From: CAVRJC01 sp963721435
Lineage (GTDB): Bacteria > Actinomycetota > Acidimicrobiia > IMCC26256 > DASPTH01
Direction of reading: 5' to 3'
Assembly: GCA_963721435.1 (NCBI GenBank)
Contig: CAVRJC010000012.1
Span: forward strand, 1,178,001 to 1,242,000
DNA: 64,000 nucleotides
Positions 34,025 through 42,196 of this stretch are shown here, one piece after another; the stretch's first letter is position 1; every line of letters starts with the position of its first letter. The notes beneath the pieces were generated by a model that saw only the letters and a list, made by a program, of their open reading frames with translations, was not told where the DNA came from and searched no databases. A program made the position numbers and the translations under genes.

Positions 34025-35742
34025 TCAGCCGTAGAGGGGCTCGATCAAGTCCGCGTAACGGGCTTCGAACTGCGGTCGCTTGATCTTCATGGTCTGGGTG
34101 AGCTCGGGATCGGTGATCGCGAGCTGACGCGGCAGGATCGCGAACCGCTTGATCTGCTCCGGCCGCGACAGGCCCTCGTTGACCGCCTCGATCGCCGCAC
34201 CGACCAGCTCGGCGACTTCTCGACGCGCCACCATCTCTTCGAACGACGGAGTTGTGATGCCCTGCGCGGCGAGGAACTCCTGCACCGGGATCGCCGCGAC
34301 CTCGACGACCGCGACGAGGTAGTTGCGGTCGTTGCCGATCACCACCGCCTGGTTGATGTACGGGTCGCGCGTGAGCGCGTTCTCGATACCGCTCGGGTTG
34401 ATGTTCTTCCCGCCCGACGTGATGATCACTTCCTTCTTGCGCCCGATGATCTCGAGCTCGCCGTCGCTCCACCGCCCGAGGTCGCCGGTGCGGAGGAAGC
34501 CGTCGTCGGTGAAGAGGGCCTTCGACGCGTCGGGATCGCGGTAGTAGCCGAGGCACAGGCCGTCGCTGCGAATGAGGATCTCGCCGTCGCCGTCGACGGT
34601 GATCTCGACGCCCGGGAACGGGATCCCGCATGTCTCCGGTCGCGGCGTGCGGTCCCACGGGCACGCGATCGCGCCGCCCTCGGTCATGCCGTAGGTGTTG
34701 CACAGGCGCAGGCCATGACCGAGGAAGAACGACACCGTCTCCTTGGGCAGCGGCGCACCCCCGCACACCGCGACCCGCATGCGGTCGAGGCCGAAGCGAG
34801 CGAGTGGGTTCTCGCCGGGCGGTGACGGGTCCTCTTCGATCGCGGTGCGCACTTTCTCGAAGATGCGGGGCACTCCGAACATGATCGTGGGTCGCACGTC
34901 GCACAGGTCGTCGGCCAGCGTGGCGGCGGAGCGGGCGAAGCTCATCGTCCAGCCCACCTGCGAGCCGATGACGACGGTGTACGTCTGCTCCGCGGTGTGG
35001 TTCAGCGGCAGGTGCACGATGTACTCGTCGTCGGCGCGGTAGCCCATCGCCGGGATCACCGTGCGGGCGCACTGGCTGATGCTGCGGAAGCTGTGCAGCG
35101 CGCCCTTCGGCTCGCCGGTCGTACCCGACGTGTACACGATCGTGCAGAGGTCGTCGGGGTCGAGCGTGGCGGTGACGTCCTGCAAGTACCGGCGGCGGCG
35201 TCGTCGTCGGACAGATCCGCGCGATCGAGGAACGTGGCGAGCGACTCGAGACGACTGCCGTGCCGTTCGGGCACGGAGTCGGTGAGGTCCTCGATGCCGG
35301 TCGGGTCGAACACGATCACGCGCTCGACCTCGGGGAGGTCGTCGAGCACCGCGACCACGTTGGCGAGCAGCGCCGCGTTGGCGACGAACAGGAACCGCGC
35401 GCCGGAATGCCCGAACACGTACCGGAGCTGCGGTGGCGCCGAGGTCGGGTACGCGCCGACGGTCACACCGCCGGCCGCCTGCGCGCCGAGCGCGGCGGTG
35501 AGCCACCACGGGCTCGACGGCCCGACGATGCCGACACGGTCACCGCGTTCGATCCCGATCGCCGCGAGTGCGGCGGCCACGCGTCCGCACTGCACCGCGA
35601 ACTCGCGTCGGGACTGCGAGCGCCAGGTGCCGTCCTCGTTCCAGCGCAGTGAGGTGCCGTCGGGATCGCGGCGCGCCCATACCGCGATTGCCGCGGGATG
35701 TGTCGGCGCGAGCTCGGGCGGGGCCTCGGCAGCAGGTGTCAT
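34025..35742 (-). CDS. long-chain acyl-CoA synthetase-like AMP ligase, frame interrupted near 35195
   Basis: About 572 residues. The N-terminal domain begins AAIAVWARRDPDGTSLRWNE. The P-loop IVYTSGTTGEPKGALHS, the NTYGMTEGGAIACPW motif, FLRTGDLGRWSDGELEIIGR and the C-terminal KKEVIITSGGKNINPS mark a FadD15-like fatty acyl-CoA synthetase. The frame changes near 35195 between LSDDDAAA and YLQDVTATLD. An element copy at 35263 adds DSVPERH to a loop. Start ATG 35742 lies just below the conserved TTGACC promoter block at 35772-35796. Confidence 0.9.
35263..35282 (+). repeat. copy of the element inside the acyl-CoA synthetase gene
   Basis: CCGTTCGGGCACGGAGTCGG, one base off consensus. It is read as DSVPERH on the gene strand, in a loop between two conserved strands of the N-terminal domain. 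Confidence 0.88.
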
Positions 35743-35771
35743 CGCCCGACAACCTGGCCCGCGCGGCGAGC

Positions 35772-35796
35772 CGCGGTCAATACGCCATTTGGGGTA
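35772..35796 (-). promoter_or_regulatory. promoter/operator block of the acyl-CoA synthetase
   Basis: On the minus strand TACCCCAAATGG, three bases, ATTGACCGCG; 21 of 25 bases match the MaoC promoter block. TTGACC would be the -35 box, with a poor CAGGTT -10 box and the ATG eight bases beyond. Confidence 0.5.
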
Positions 35797-35864
35797 AGGA
35801 GCGAAGGGCGAGCTTCGAGCGGACAGGAGGGCAAGCACGCGGGCGAGCCTCGAGCGACCAGAGA

Positions 35865-35870
35865 TAAGGT
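35865..35870 (+). promoter_or_regulatory. -10 box of a leaderless thioesterase gene
   Basis: TAAGGT matches TANNNT and ends eight bases before the GTG at 35879. This supports that start and a leaderless transcript. Confidence 0.4.
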
Positions 35871-35878
35871 CCGCGATC

Positions 35879-36322
35879 GTGATCTGGCAGCGCATGGGTC
35901 GAGTCGAGATCCACGACACCGATGCCTCGGGCCTCATCTTCTACGGCGCGCCCACGCAGTGGTTCGCGGTCGCGGAGCAGGAGCTCTACGACGCGCTCGA
36001 CATCCGCTGGCCCATGGGGGAGTCCGAGCACGGTGTGGCGACTGCACACCTGGGGCCATCGGCGCCGACCCGCTCGTACGAGATCCATCTCGACGGGCCG
36101 CTGCGATTCCGGGAGCGGTACCTGCACGAGGTGTGGATCAGCGCGGCCGGTCGGACGAGCTTTGCGATGAGTCACGAGATCTCGGTCGAGGGCGACGTGC
36201 GCGTCCGCGGCGTCGTGCGGCGGGTCTACGTCGTGGTCGACGCCGCCGGGGTCATGGTGCCGACGGACGTGCCGCAGCAGCTCCGCGACGCTGTCGTCGA
36301 CCGCGATTCTGTGCCACGCTGA
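35879..36322 (+). CDS. acyl-CoA thioesterase (4-hydroxybenzoyl-CoA thioesterase-like hotdog)
   Basis: A 147-residue hotdog thioesterase. The family N-terminus is RVEIHDTDASGLIFYGAPTQWF, with the catalytic aspartate in DTDASG, and the body continues ELYDALDIRW. It would release free acids from acyl-CoA. GTG 35879 is supported by the -10 box just upstream; ATG 35894 five codons later is the alternative. It is followed after four bases by a cupin gene and is divergent from the acyl-CoA synthetase, giving an activation/release pair. Confidence 0.88.
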   Translation: MIWQRMGRVEIHDTDASGLIFYGAPTQWFAVAEQELYDALDIRWPMGESEHGVATAHLGPSAPTRSYEIHLDGPLRFRERYLHEVWISAAGRTSFAMSHEISVEGDVRVRGVVRRVYVVVDAAGVMVPTDVPQQLRDAVVDRDSVPR

Positions 36323-36326
36323 GCCC

Positions 36327-36749
36327 ATGCCGTTCTACAGCCCGCGCGAAGAAGGCTTCTGGGAGCTGCAACCCGACTTCCTCAAGCCCATCCAAGACGT
36401 CTGCAGGCCGCTCGACGTCAACATCCTGCACTTCCTGCTCGGCGACAAGGACGTCGACACCACCCCGGTGGCGGCGATGTTGAAGATGCCGCCGAACTTC
36501 GTCCTGCCGCGTCATGCGCACCCGGTCGAGCGCTTCGAGGTGGTGGTGCTCGGCACGCTCGACGTCGGCGAGCGCGTGCTGCGACCCGGCGATGTGATGG
36601 TGAGCGCCGCGAACGAGTTCTACGGTCCGCACACCGCCGGGCCCGAGGGGTGCACGACGATCGAAGTGTTCAGCTCGATCCTGGGTGTGGGCAATGCGGT
36701 GCAGGAGAGCGACGACGGCACCCGCACCGAGGTCCACTACCGCGACTGA
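36327..36749 (+). CDS. small cupin protein
   Basis: A 140-residue cupin. Metal ligands are visible in FVLPRHAHPVERFEVVVLGTLDVG (two His and a Glu) and a second motif lies near ANEFYGPHTAGPEG. It resembles acetylacetone-cleaving and sensory cupins in size but cannot be assigned. It sits between a thioesterase and, beyond the repeat array, the end of a convergent P450. A longer cupin next to another P450 occurs at 12.6 kb. Confidence 0.87.
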   Translation: MPFYSPREEGFWELQPDFLKPIQDVCRPLDVNILHFLLGDKDVDTTPVAAMLKMPPNFVLPRHAHPVERFEVVVLGTLDVGERVLRPGDVMVSAANEFYGPHTAGPEGCTTIEVFSSILGVGNAVQESDDGTRTEVHYRD

Positions 36750-36753
36750 CCTG

Positions 36754-36821
36754 CCGTTCGGGCACGGAGCCGGCTCGCCGTTCGGGCACGGAGCCGGCTT
36801 GCCGTTCGGGCACGGAGCCAG
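36754..36821 (+). repeat. intergenic array of three element copies (24-base period)
   Basis: Copies start at 36754, 36778 and 36802, separated by CTCG and CTTG. The array fills almost exactly the space between the cupin stop (36749) and the P450 stop (36823). Overlapping 7-bp stems (CCGGCTC/GAGCCGG) could fold into hairpins and act as a bidirectional terminator. Confidence 0.93.
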
Positions 36822-36822
36822 T

Positions 36823-38100
36823 TCACCACGCGACGCGGAGCTCGGCGGGGCCGCGGTTGCGCAGCGTGGTGCGCCACTCGAAGGTGTCACCGGCGGGACG
36901 CAGCGTCGGGAAGTGGTCGAGCAGCGAACGGAGCGCGACCTGCACCTCCGAGCGCGCCAGCGCGTTGCCGATGCAGTAGTAGGCGCCGAACGCGAACGCG
37001 ACGTGTTGCGGTGTCGGCCGCGCGAGCTGCAGCACGTCGGGATCCGGGAACTGTGCGGGATCGCGATTGGCGGCGCCGATCACGATCGCAACCTGCTCGC
37101 CGGCGGCGATCGCAACATCTCCCACCTTGACGTCGTCGAGCAGGAGCCGGTTGTTGAACTGGTTGGTCGAGTCGTAGCGGAACAGCTCCTCGACCGCATT
37201 CCGTGTGAGGTCGGGGTTGTCGCGCAGGAGCGCGAGCTGGTCGGGCGCACGCAGGAGGGCCACGAGCGCGTTGCCGATCGAGTCGGTGGTCGTCTCGTGG
37301 CCCGCCTGCATGAGCAGCACGCTGGTCGCGATCACCTGCTCGTGGGTCAGGCGTTGCCCGTCTTCCTCGGCGTTGACCAGCGCCGACAACACGTCGTCCC
37401 CGCGGTCGTCGCGGCGACGGGCGATGAGATGCTCGAAGTAGTCGCGGAAGCCGAGCGCCGCCGCGTCGGCGCGACGGGTACGGTCGGTCGCGACGGTCGA
37501 CGGCTCGGAGCCGCGCGCGAAGTCGAACGCGTACCGCTCAATGGTCGGGAAGTCGGCCTCGGGCACGCCGAGCAGGTGCGCGATGACGCGCAGCGGGAGC
37601 TCATAGGCGAACTCCGTGACGACGTCCATCTCGCGCCGGTCACCGAGCTCTGCGAGCAGGCGATCGGCATACGCCTGGGTGATCGGGCGCACGCGCTCGA
37701 TCGACTTGGGAGTGAACGCCTTGACCACGAGCCGGCGCACCCGCGCGTGCTGCTCCGAATCGAGGAAGAGCATCATCTCCTTGAGGAGCGCGTAGAACGG
37801 CCCGCCCTCGCCGCCGTGGTTGAAATGCTCGGCGGTCGCGGGGTCGCTCACCGCGCTTGGGTTCTTGTAGAGGTCGAGCGCGTCCGCGAACCGCGTCACG
37901 AACCACACGCCGCGCATCGCGGGGTGCTCGGTGCGGTGGACGGGCGCGACCGCGCGTAACCGGTGGTACAGCGGGTAGAGCGCGCCGCGTCGCTCCGGGT
38001 CGAAGATCCGGGCGATGATCTCCTCGGGGTCGTCGGGCAGGTCGACCGGGTCCGGCACGACGGTGAACGTGTCGACGATGCCCGGCTCTCGCGTCGGCAC
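36823..38100 (-). CDS. cytochrome P450
   Basis: An intact P450 of 425 residues. The I-helix is canonical (LLMQAGHETTTD), the ExxR is in VEELFRYDS, and the heme loop reads AFAFGAYYCIGNALARSE. The usual His/Arg two residues before the thiolate cysteine (about residue 374) is tyrosine. The start is GTG 38100, one base after the HAD stop; a longer frame runs antisense-like through the HAD gene and is rejected. Its end abuts the repeat array. It probably needs the ferredoxin at 23.2 kb or one elsewhere. Confidence 0.93.
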   Translation of the reverse strand: MPTREPGIVDTFTVVPDPVDLPDDPEEIIARIFDPERRGALYPLYHRLRAVAPVHRTEHPAMRGVWFVTRFADALDLYKNPSAVSDPATAEHFNHGGEGGPFYALLKEMMLFLDSEQHARVRRLVVKAFTPKSIERVRPITQAYADRLLAELGDRREMDVVTEFAYELPLRVIAHLLGVPEADFPTIERYAFDFARGSEPSTVATDRTRRADAAALGFRDYFEHLIARRRDDRGDDVLSALVNAEEDGQRLTHEQVIATSVLLMQAGHETTTDSIGNALVALLRAPDQLALLRDNPDLTRNAVEELFRYDSTNQFNNRLLLDDVKVGDVAIAAGEQVAIVIGAANRDPAQFPDPDVLQLARPTPQHVAFAFGAYYCIGNALARSEVQVALRSLLDHFPTLRPAGDTFEWRTTLRNRGPAELRVAW

Positions 38101-38101
38101 G

Positions 38102-38821
38102 TCAGCAGCCCATCCGTGTCGCGAGATCGACGAAGTCCTCGACCGCGAGATCGACGTCCGGTCCCGCGGTGTCGTCGCGCTCCGTCGGCCGCGGGACGAA
38201 CGCGGTGCGGAGCCCGCACGCGCGAGCGGCGTCGAGGTCGAAGTTGTGGGCTGCAACCATCAGCACTTCCTCCGGGGCGAGGTCGAGCATCGCGCACGAC
38301 GCCAAGTAGGCCTCGGGTTGTGGCTTGTACGCGCGCGCGGGCTCGGCGCCGAGGACGACATCCCACGGGAGGCCCGCGCGCTTCGCCATGTCGACGATGA
38401 GCGCGATGTTCCCGTTCGAGCACGGCGCGATCACGTACTGCGTCTTGAGGCGCGTGAGGCCGGGCACCGCGTCGGGCCAGGGGTCGAGGCGGTGCCAGGC
38501 ACGGTTCATGTGGTCGATGTCGGCATCGGTGCAGCCGTCGACGCCGTACTCCGCGAGCAGACGCACGAGGCTCTCGCGGTGGAGCACGTCCAGGATGGTC
38601 CACGGCCGGCGGCCGCTGCGGACCTCCTCCATCGCCGGGTTGTAGAGCCGGCGCCAGTCCTCGGTGAAGCGCACCCAGTCGACGCCGGCTCCGTGCCCGG
38701 ACGGCGAGCTCGCGATCCCACGCCCGGCCGCGAAGTCGGCGAGGTCGCGGCTGACGCTGCCGTGCCAGTCGACGACGGTCCCGAACACGTCGAACAAGCA
38801 GGCGCGGATGTTGTCGATCAT
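38102..38821 (-). CDS. HAD hydrolase, haloacid dehalogenase type II-like, with a repeat insertion
   Basis: A 239-residue HAD protein. Motif I is CLFDVFGTVVDW, motif II is the serine-asparagine in APCSNGNIAL, motif III is the lysine in AYKPQPEAY, and motif IV is in MVAAHNFDLDAARACG. It matches L-2-haloacid dehalogenases and related phosphatases. A copy of the 20-base element inserts SPSGHGAG between the first helix and the cap. It starts at ATG 38821, 66 bases from the divergent diiron gene, and precedes the P450 in one unit. Confidence 0.92.
   Translation of the reverse strand: MIDNIRACLFDVFGTVVDWHGSVSRDLADFAAGRGIASSPSGHGAGVDWVRFTEDWRRLYNPAMEEVRSGRRPWTILDVLHRESLVRLLAEYGVDGCTDADIDHMNRAWHRLDPWPDAVPGLTRLKTQYVIAPCSNGNIALIVDMAKRAGLPWDVVLGAEPARAYKPQPEAYLASCAMLDLAPEEVLMVAAHNFDLDAARACGLRTAFVPRPTERDDTAGPDVDLAVEDFVDLATRMGC
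38685..38704 (-). repeat. variant copy of the element inside the HAD gene
   Basis: CCGGCTCCGTGCCCGGACGG, one base off consensus, followed by CGAGCT as at other loci. It is read as PSGHGAG on the gene strand. Confidence 0.88.
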
Positions 38822-38887
38822 CGTGGGTGGCGAGTCCCTTCAGCGGCCAGTGGGTCGGAGCGTTGTCGTGTGCGAGCATTGTGGCCC

Positions 38888-40018
38888 ATGAGCCTGACCG
38901 ACGCCGACGACCTCCCGTTCGGGCACGGAGCCGGCCTTCCGGATCGTGACGAGGTCGACGACACGATCACGCGCGTCCGGAACGCTGCCGACAGTGTCCT
39001 CACCTGGAACTACGAACGCGAACGCGACCAACTGGTCACGCTGTACGACAAGGGCGTCACGTCGCAATGGAACGGCGCCACGGATCTCGACTGGTCGATC
39101 GACGTCGATCCGGAGTCGATGGTGCGCCGGGCACCGTCCCCCACCGACGCGATCGTTCGCGCCGCCGCGGCCGAGCCCGGGTCACCCATCGCATCCTGGG
39201 GTGAGCGCGAGTTCACCGCGATCGCGATCGAGATGCTCATCGCGTCGCTCAGCCAGTTCATGCACGGGGAGCAGGGCGCGATGCTCACCGCGGCCAAGCT
39301 GGTCGAGACCGTCCCGTGGATCGACGCCAAGTACTACGCGGCGACCCAGACGATGGACGAAGCGCGGCATACCGAGGTGTTCGCGAGGTACGTCGACACC
39401 AAGCTCGGCGCGGCCTATCCGATGAGCCCGTACCTCGAAGGGCAGATCACCGTGCTGCTCGAGGACAGCCGGTGGGACATCGCGTACCTGGGCATGCAGA
39501 TCGTGATCGAGAGCCTGGCGCTCGCGGCATTCGGCGACATGCTCCGCCGGATCGACGAGCCGCTGCTGCACCAACTGCTGCGCTACGTGCTCGCCGACGA
39601 AGCGCGCCACGTGGCCTTCGGCGTGCTGAGCCTCCAGGAGCTCTACCGCGGGCTCACCGAGGCCGAGCTGAAGGAGCGCCAGGAGTTCCTGGTCGAGGCG
39701 ACGCTGTCGTCGCGTGCCCGGGCGACCACGCCGGAGGTGTGGGAGCGGATGGGCGTCGAGGTCGACGACGTGCGCCCGCACCTGCGCGCCGCCGCGGGCA
39801 AGATCGGGATGCCGCAGGGCACGCTGCTGCACGGCTTCTACACCAAGCTCGTGCCCAACGTGCGCAAGCTCGGCCTGCTCGACGCCAACCGTGGGTACCT
39901 GCGTGAGCGGTGGGGTGAGGTCGGGCTGCTCCAGTTCGAGTTCGCCGACGACACCGGCTCCGACGACGAGCAGTACGACGCGGTCGCCCGCGATCGCGCC
40001 GCGGCGCCGCCCGTAGCC
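38888..40018 (+). CDS. ferritin-like diiron oxygenase
   Basis: About 376 residues of a helical diiron protein. Metal motifs are FMHGEQGAML, QTMDEARHTEVFARYVD (ExxH) and VLADEARHVAFGVLSLQ (ExxH), typical of ferritin-like oxygenases and R2-like oxidases. The N-terminus MSLTDADD is followed by PFGHGAG, encoded by the element at 38915. No stop separates it from the next, thiolase-like domain: the frame runs to 41170, giving an apparent 760-residue fusion. A one-base loss before the TAG at 40014 would restore two overlapping genes. I give the presumed boundary. Confidence 0.85.
38915..38934 (+). repeat. copy of the element near the 5' end of the diiron gene
   Basis: Exact consensus CCGTTCGGGCACGGAGCCGG, nine codons after the ATG, read as PFGHGAG. 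Confidence 0.9.
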
Positions 40019-41170
40019 GTGCGCGCGGCCGCGGCGATCGTCGGCATCGCCGACGATGTCTCACCCACCGGCGAGCTCGATCGGTTCGGCCGCGCGTTGG
40101 AAGCCGGGATGATCCAGGAAGCGCTGGCCGACGCCGGTCTCACGCTCGCCGACGTCGACGGCGTGACGCACTGGCAGTCGTCGATCCTCTTCGCCGAGTA
40201 CTTGGGCATCCACCCGCGCTATACCGACTCGACGAACACCGGTGGCTCGGCGTTCGAGGTGCACGTCGAGCACGCGGCCGCCGCGATCGCGGCCGGAGTG
40301 TGCGATGTCGTCGTCGGCGTCTACGCGATGACACCGCGCAGCGACCGCAAGCGCAACATCCCGCGCCCTCGCTACCAGGGCACGGTCCCGAACCCGGCGC
40401 TCGAGTGGGAGATGCCCTACGGGCTGCGCCTCCCGATGGGCCCGTACGCGATGGCGGCCAGCCGGCACATGGCCGTCTACGGCACGACCGCGGAGCAGCT
40501 CGCCGAGATCGCGGTGAGCACGCGCGCCTGGGCGTCGCGCAACCCTCGTGCGCGGTACCGCGAGCCACTCACCGTCGAGGAAGTGCTCGCGTCGCCGTAC
40601 GAGTGCGAGCCGCTGCACAAGCTCGACTGCTGCCTCGTCACCGATGGCGCGGGCGCGTTCGTCATGACCAGCGCCGCGCGCGCACGCGATCTCGCGAAGC
40701 CACCCGTCTACGTGCTCGGTGCGGGTACGTGCCACGACCACATGATGATCAGCCAGATGCCCGATCTCACGACGACGCCGGGTGTCGTGTCGGGCGTGAA
40801 CGCGTTCCGCATGGCGGGAGTTGCTCCCGACGACGTCGACGTGCTCATGGGCTACGACAGCTTCACCATCACCGCGCTCCTGCACCTCGAAGACCTCGGG
40901 TTCTGCGGCAAGGGTGAAGGCGGCGCGTTCGTCGAGAACGGCCGCACCGCGCCGGGTGGCGCGCTCCCGATGAACACGAACGGTGGTGGGCTCTCGTACA
41001 CGCATCCCGGCATGTACGGGCTGTTCCTGATCGTGGAGGCGGTCCGTCAGCTGCGCGGCGAAGCCGACGCGCGCCAGGTCGACGGCGCCGAGATCGCCGT
41101 CGCGCACGGATCGGGCATGGTGCTGTCGTGCATGTCGACGTTGGTGCTCGGCACGGAGGCAACGCGGTGA
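40019..41170 (+). CDS. thiolase-like protein without the nucleophilic cysteine (Ltp2-like)
   Basis: A 383-residue thiolase-fold protein, paralogous to the one at 26.0 kb along its whole length. The cysteine position reads DSTNTGGSAFEV. LMGYDSFTITALLHLEDLGFC and MNTNGGGLSYTHPGMYGLF are conserved between the two. Without the cysteine it should not act as a thiolase; with DUF35 it may be a retro-aldolase on an acyl-CoA. Its presumed GTG start at 40019 is in frame with the diiron protein upstream. It overlaps the DUF35 gene (GTGA). It lacks the repeat insertions of its paralogue. Confidence 0.9.
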   Translation: MRAAAAIVGIADDVSPTGELDRFGRALEAGMIQEALADAGLTLADVDGVTHWQSSILFAEYLGIHPRYTDSTNTGGSAFEVHVEHAAAAIAAGVCDVVVGVYAMTPRSDRKRNIPRPRYQGTVPNPALEWEMPYGLRLPMGPYAMAASRHMAVYGTTAEQLAEIAVSTRAWASRNPRARYREPLTVEEVLASPYECEPLHKLDCCLVTDGAGAFVMTSAARARDLAKPPVYVLGAGTCHDHMMISQMPDLTTTPGVVSGVNAFRMAGVAPDDVDVLMGYDSFTITALLHLEDLGFCGKGEGGAFVENGRTAPGGALPMNTNGGGLSYTHPGMYGLFLIVEAVRQLRGEADARQVDGAEIAVAHGSGMVLSCMSTLVLGTEATR

Positions 41171-41598
41171 CTGACGCCCGTCGCTTCGAGCCCCCCGCCT
41201 CGAACCTGACCCAGCCGTTCTGGGACGCCACACGGGAGCACCGTCTCCTCATCCAGTGGTGCACTGCGTGCGACGCGCCGGTGTGGTTCCCGCGCGAGGT
41301 CTGCCTGGAGTGCCTCGGCAACACGCTCGAATGGCGCGAGGTCGCGGGAACGGGGTCGGTCTACGCGTTCCTCGTCGAGCACCGGCCCAACCTGCCCGGT
41401 GTCTTCGGTGACGAGCCGTACGTCGTCGCGCTGGTGGAGCTCGACGAGGGCCCGCGGTTGATGACGAACGTCGTCGGTTGCCCGACCCGCGACGTGGCGG
41501 TGGGCATGCCGGTGCGCGTCACCTGGGAGTCGCTCTCCGACGGCCGCAACCTGCCGCAGTTCGAACCGGCTCCGTGCCCGAACGGGAAGCCGGCGTAG
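41167..41598 (+). CDS. DUF35 OB-fold/zinc-ribbon protein with a repeat-encoded end
   Basis: A 143-residue partner of the thiolase-like protein. Zinc-ribbon cysteines are C32, C35, C46 and C49 (CTAC, CLEC), then an OB-fold starts GTGSVYAFLVEHR. The body ends NLPQFE; the last residues APCPNGKPA are encoded by the 20-base element at 41566. It is equivalent to the DUF35 at 27.3 kb. The start is GTG 41167, overlapping the upstream stop by three bases. Confidence 0.92.
   Translation: MTDARRFEPPASNLTQPFWDATREHRLLIQWCTACDAPVWFPREVCLECLGNTLEWREVAGTGSVYAFLVEHRPNLPGVFGDEPYVVALVELDEGPRLMTNVVGCPTRDVAVGMPVRVTWESLSDGRNLPQFEPAPCPNGKPA
41566..41585 (-). repeat. copy of the element at the 3' end of the DUF35 gene
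   Basis: Exact CCGGCTCCGTGCCCGAACGG followed by GAAGCCGG. Read as PAPCPNG, the fourth translated phase of the element; the stop follows four codons later. Confidence 0.9.
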
Positions 41599-41602
41599 CG
41601 CC

Positions 41603-42082
41603 TCAGAACAGGTCGCCGGTAGGGAACGGGAACGCACCGCCGTCGGGTGGCGTGCGCGCGAGTGAGTGGTAGCGCCGGCGCGCGAACCACCAGCGGCCGT
41701 CGATGCGCGCGAAGCGGTCGTGGTACACGCCGTACGACGTGGTCCATTCCTCACTGCCGGCTTCACGACGGAGCTCGGCGATGTACATGCGCCCGATCGC
41801 GCGGTCGTCGTCGTTGTCGTGACGCAACCACACCGGCGCGTTGAGGATCACGAACTCGAAGAAGTCGAACCGCTGGATCGCGCCGTCGATGAAGCCGCTC
41901 ACCTGATCCGGCCCCGAAGCGGTGATCAGGTCGCCCTTGCGGGTGTCGATCACGACGTCGATGTCGGGGATGAAGATGTCGTGGAACTCGGCCCACGCAC
42001 GACGAGTGACGATGTCGGCATACGAGTCCTGCAACCGGTGTACCGCGACGTAGTCGACGGTCTCCTGCATGTTGGGTTCCAT
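41603..42082 (-). CDS. SnoaL-like (NTF2-fold) protein
   Basis: A 159-residue alpha-beta barrel protein. The helix VDYVAVHRLQDSYADIVTRR is followed by WAEFHDIFIPDIDVVIDTRKG, and the later part has DRFARIDGRWWFARRRYHSL, the usual C-terminal strand pattern of aromatic-hydroxylase-like SnoaL proteins. It may be a small enzyme or a ligand-binding protein. ATG 42082 is preferred; ATG 42070 is also possible. It is divergent from the 37-residue gene and convergent with DUF35. Confidence 0.85.
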   Translation of the reverse strand: MEPNMQETVDYVAVHRLQDSYADIVTRRAWAEFHDIFIPDIDVVIDTRKGDLITASGPDQVSGFIDGAIQRFDFFEFVILNAPVWLRHDNDDDRAIGRMYIAELRREAGSEEWTTSYGVYHDRFARIDGRWWFARRRYHSLARTPPDGGAFPFPTGDLF

Positions 42083-42176
42083 GCTCCCAACATAGAGATC
42101 CACGGCGCGGTTGGCGACTTCCCGGATCGCATCGGCGCCGGCGATCAGCCCGGTGAATCGGTCCTGGAAGCTTCTT

Positions 42177-42191
42177 CCTCCGAGCAGGAGG
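42177..42191 (+). promoter_or_regulatory. hairpin covering the ribosome binding site of the 37-residue gene
   Basis: CCTCC (42177-42181) can pair with GGAGG (42187-42191), which is the core of a perfect AGGAGGG site six bases before the ATG at 42197. It could limit translation of the small peptide. Confidence 0.4.
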
Positions 42192-42196
42192 GCAGC

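Noticed and set aside
38405..38430. A further element-like sequence in the HAD gene (CCCGTTCGAGCACGGCGC)
   Set aside because: It encodes the conserved HAD motif II (APCSNGN), so the likeness is explained by the protein; two differences in the core also separate it from true copies.
26398..41585. Reading the repeats as a CRISPR array
   Set aside because: Units are 24 bases with linkers of only 4-6 bases, lie inside genes in both orientations, and no cas gene is present.
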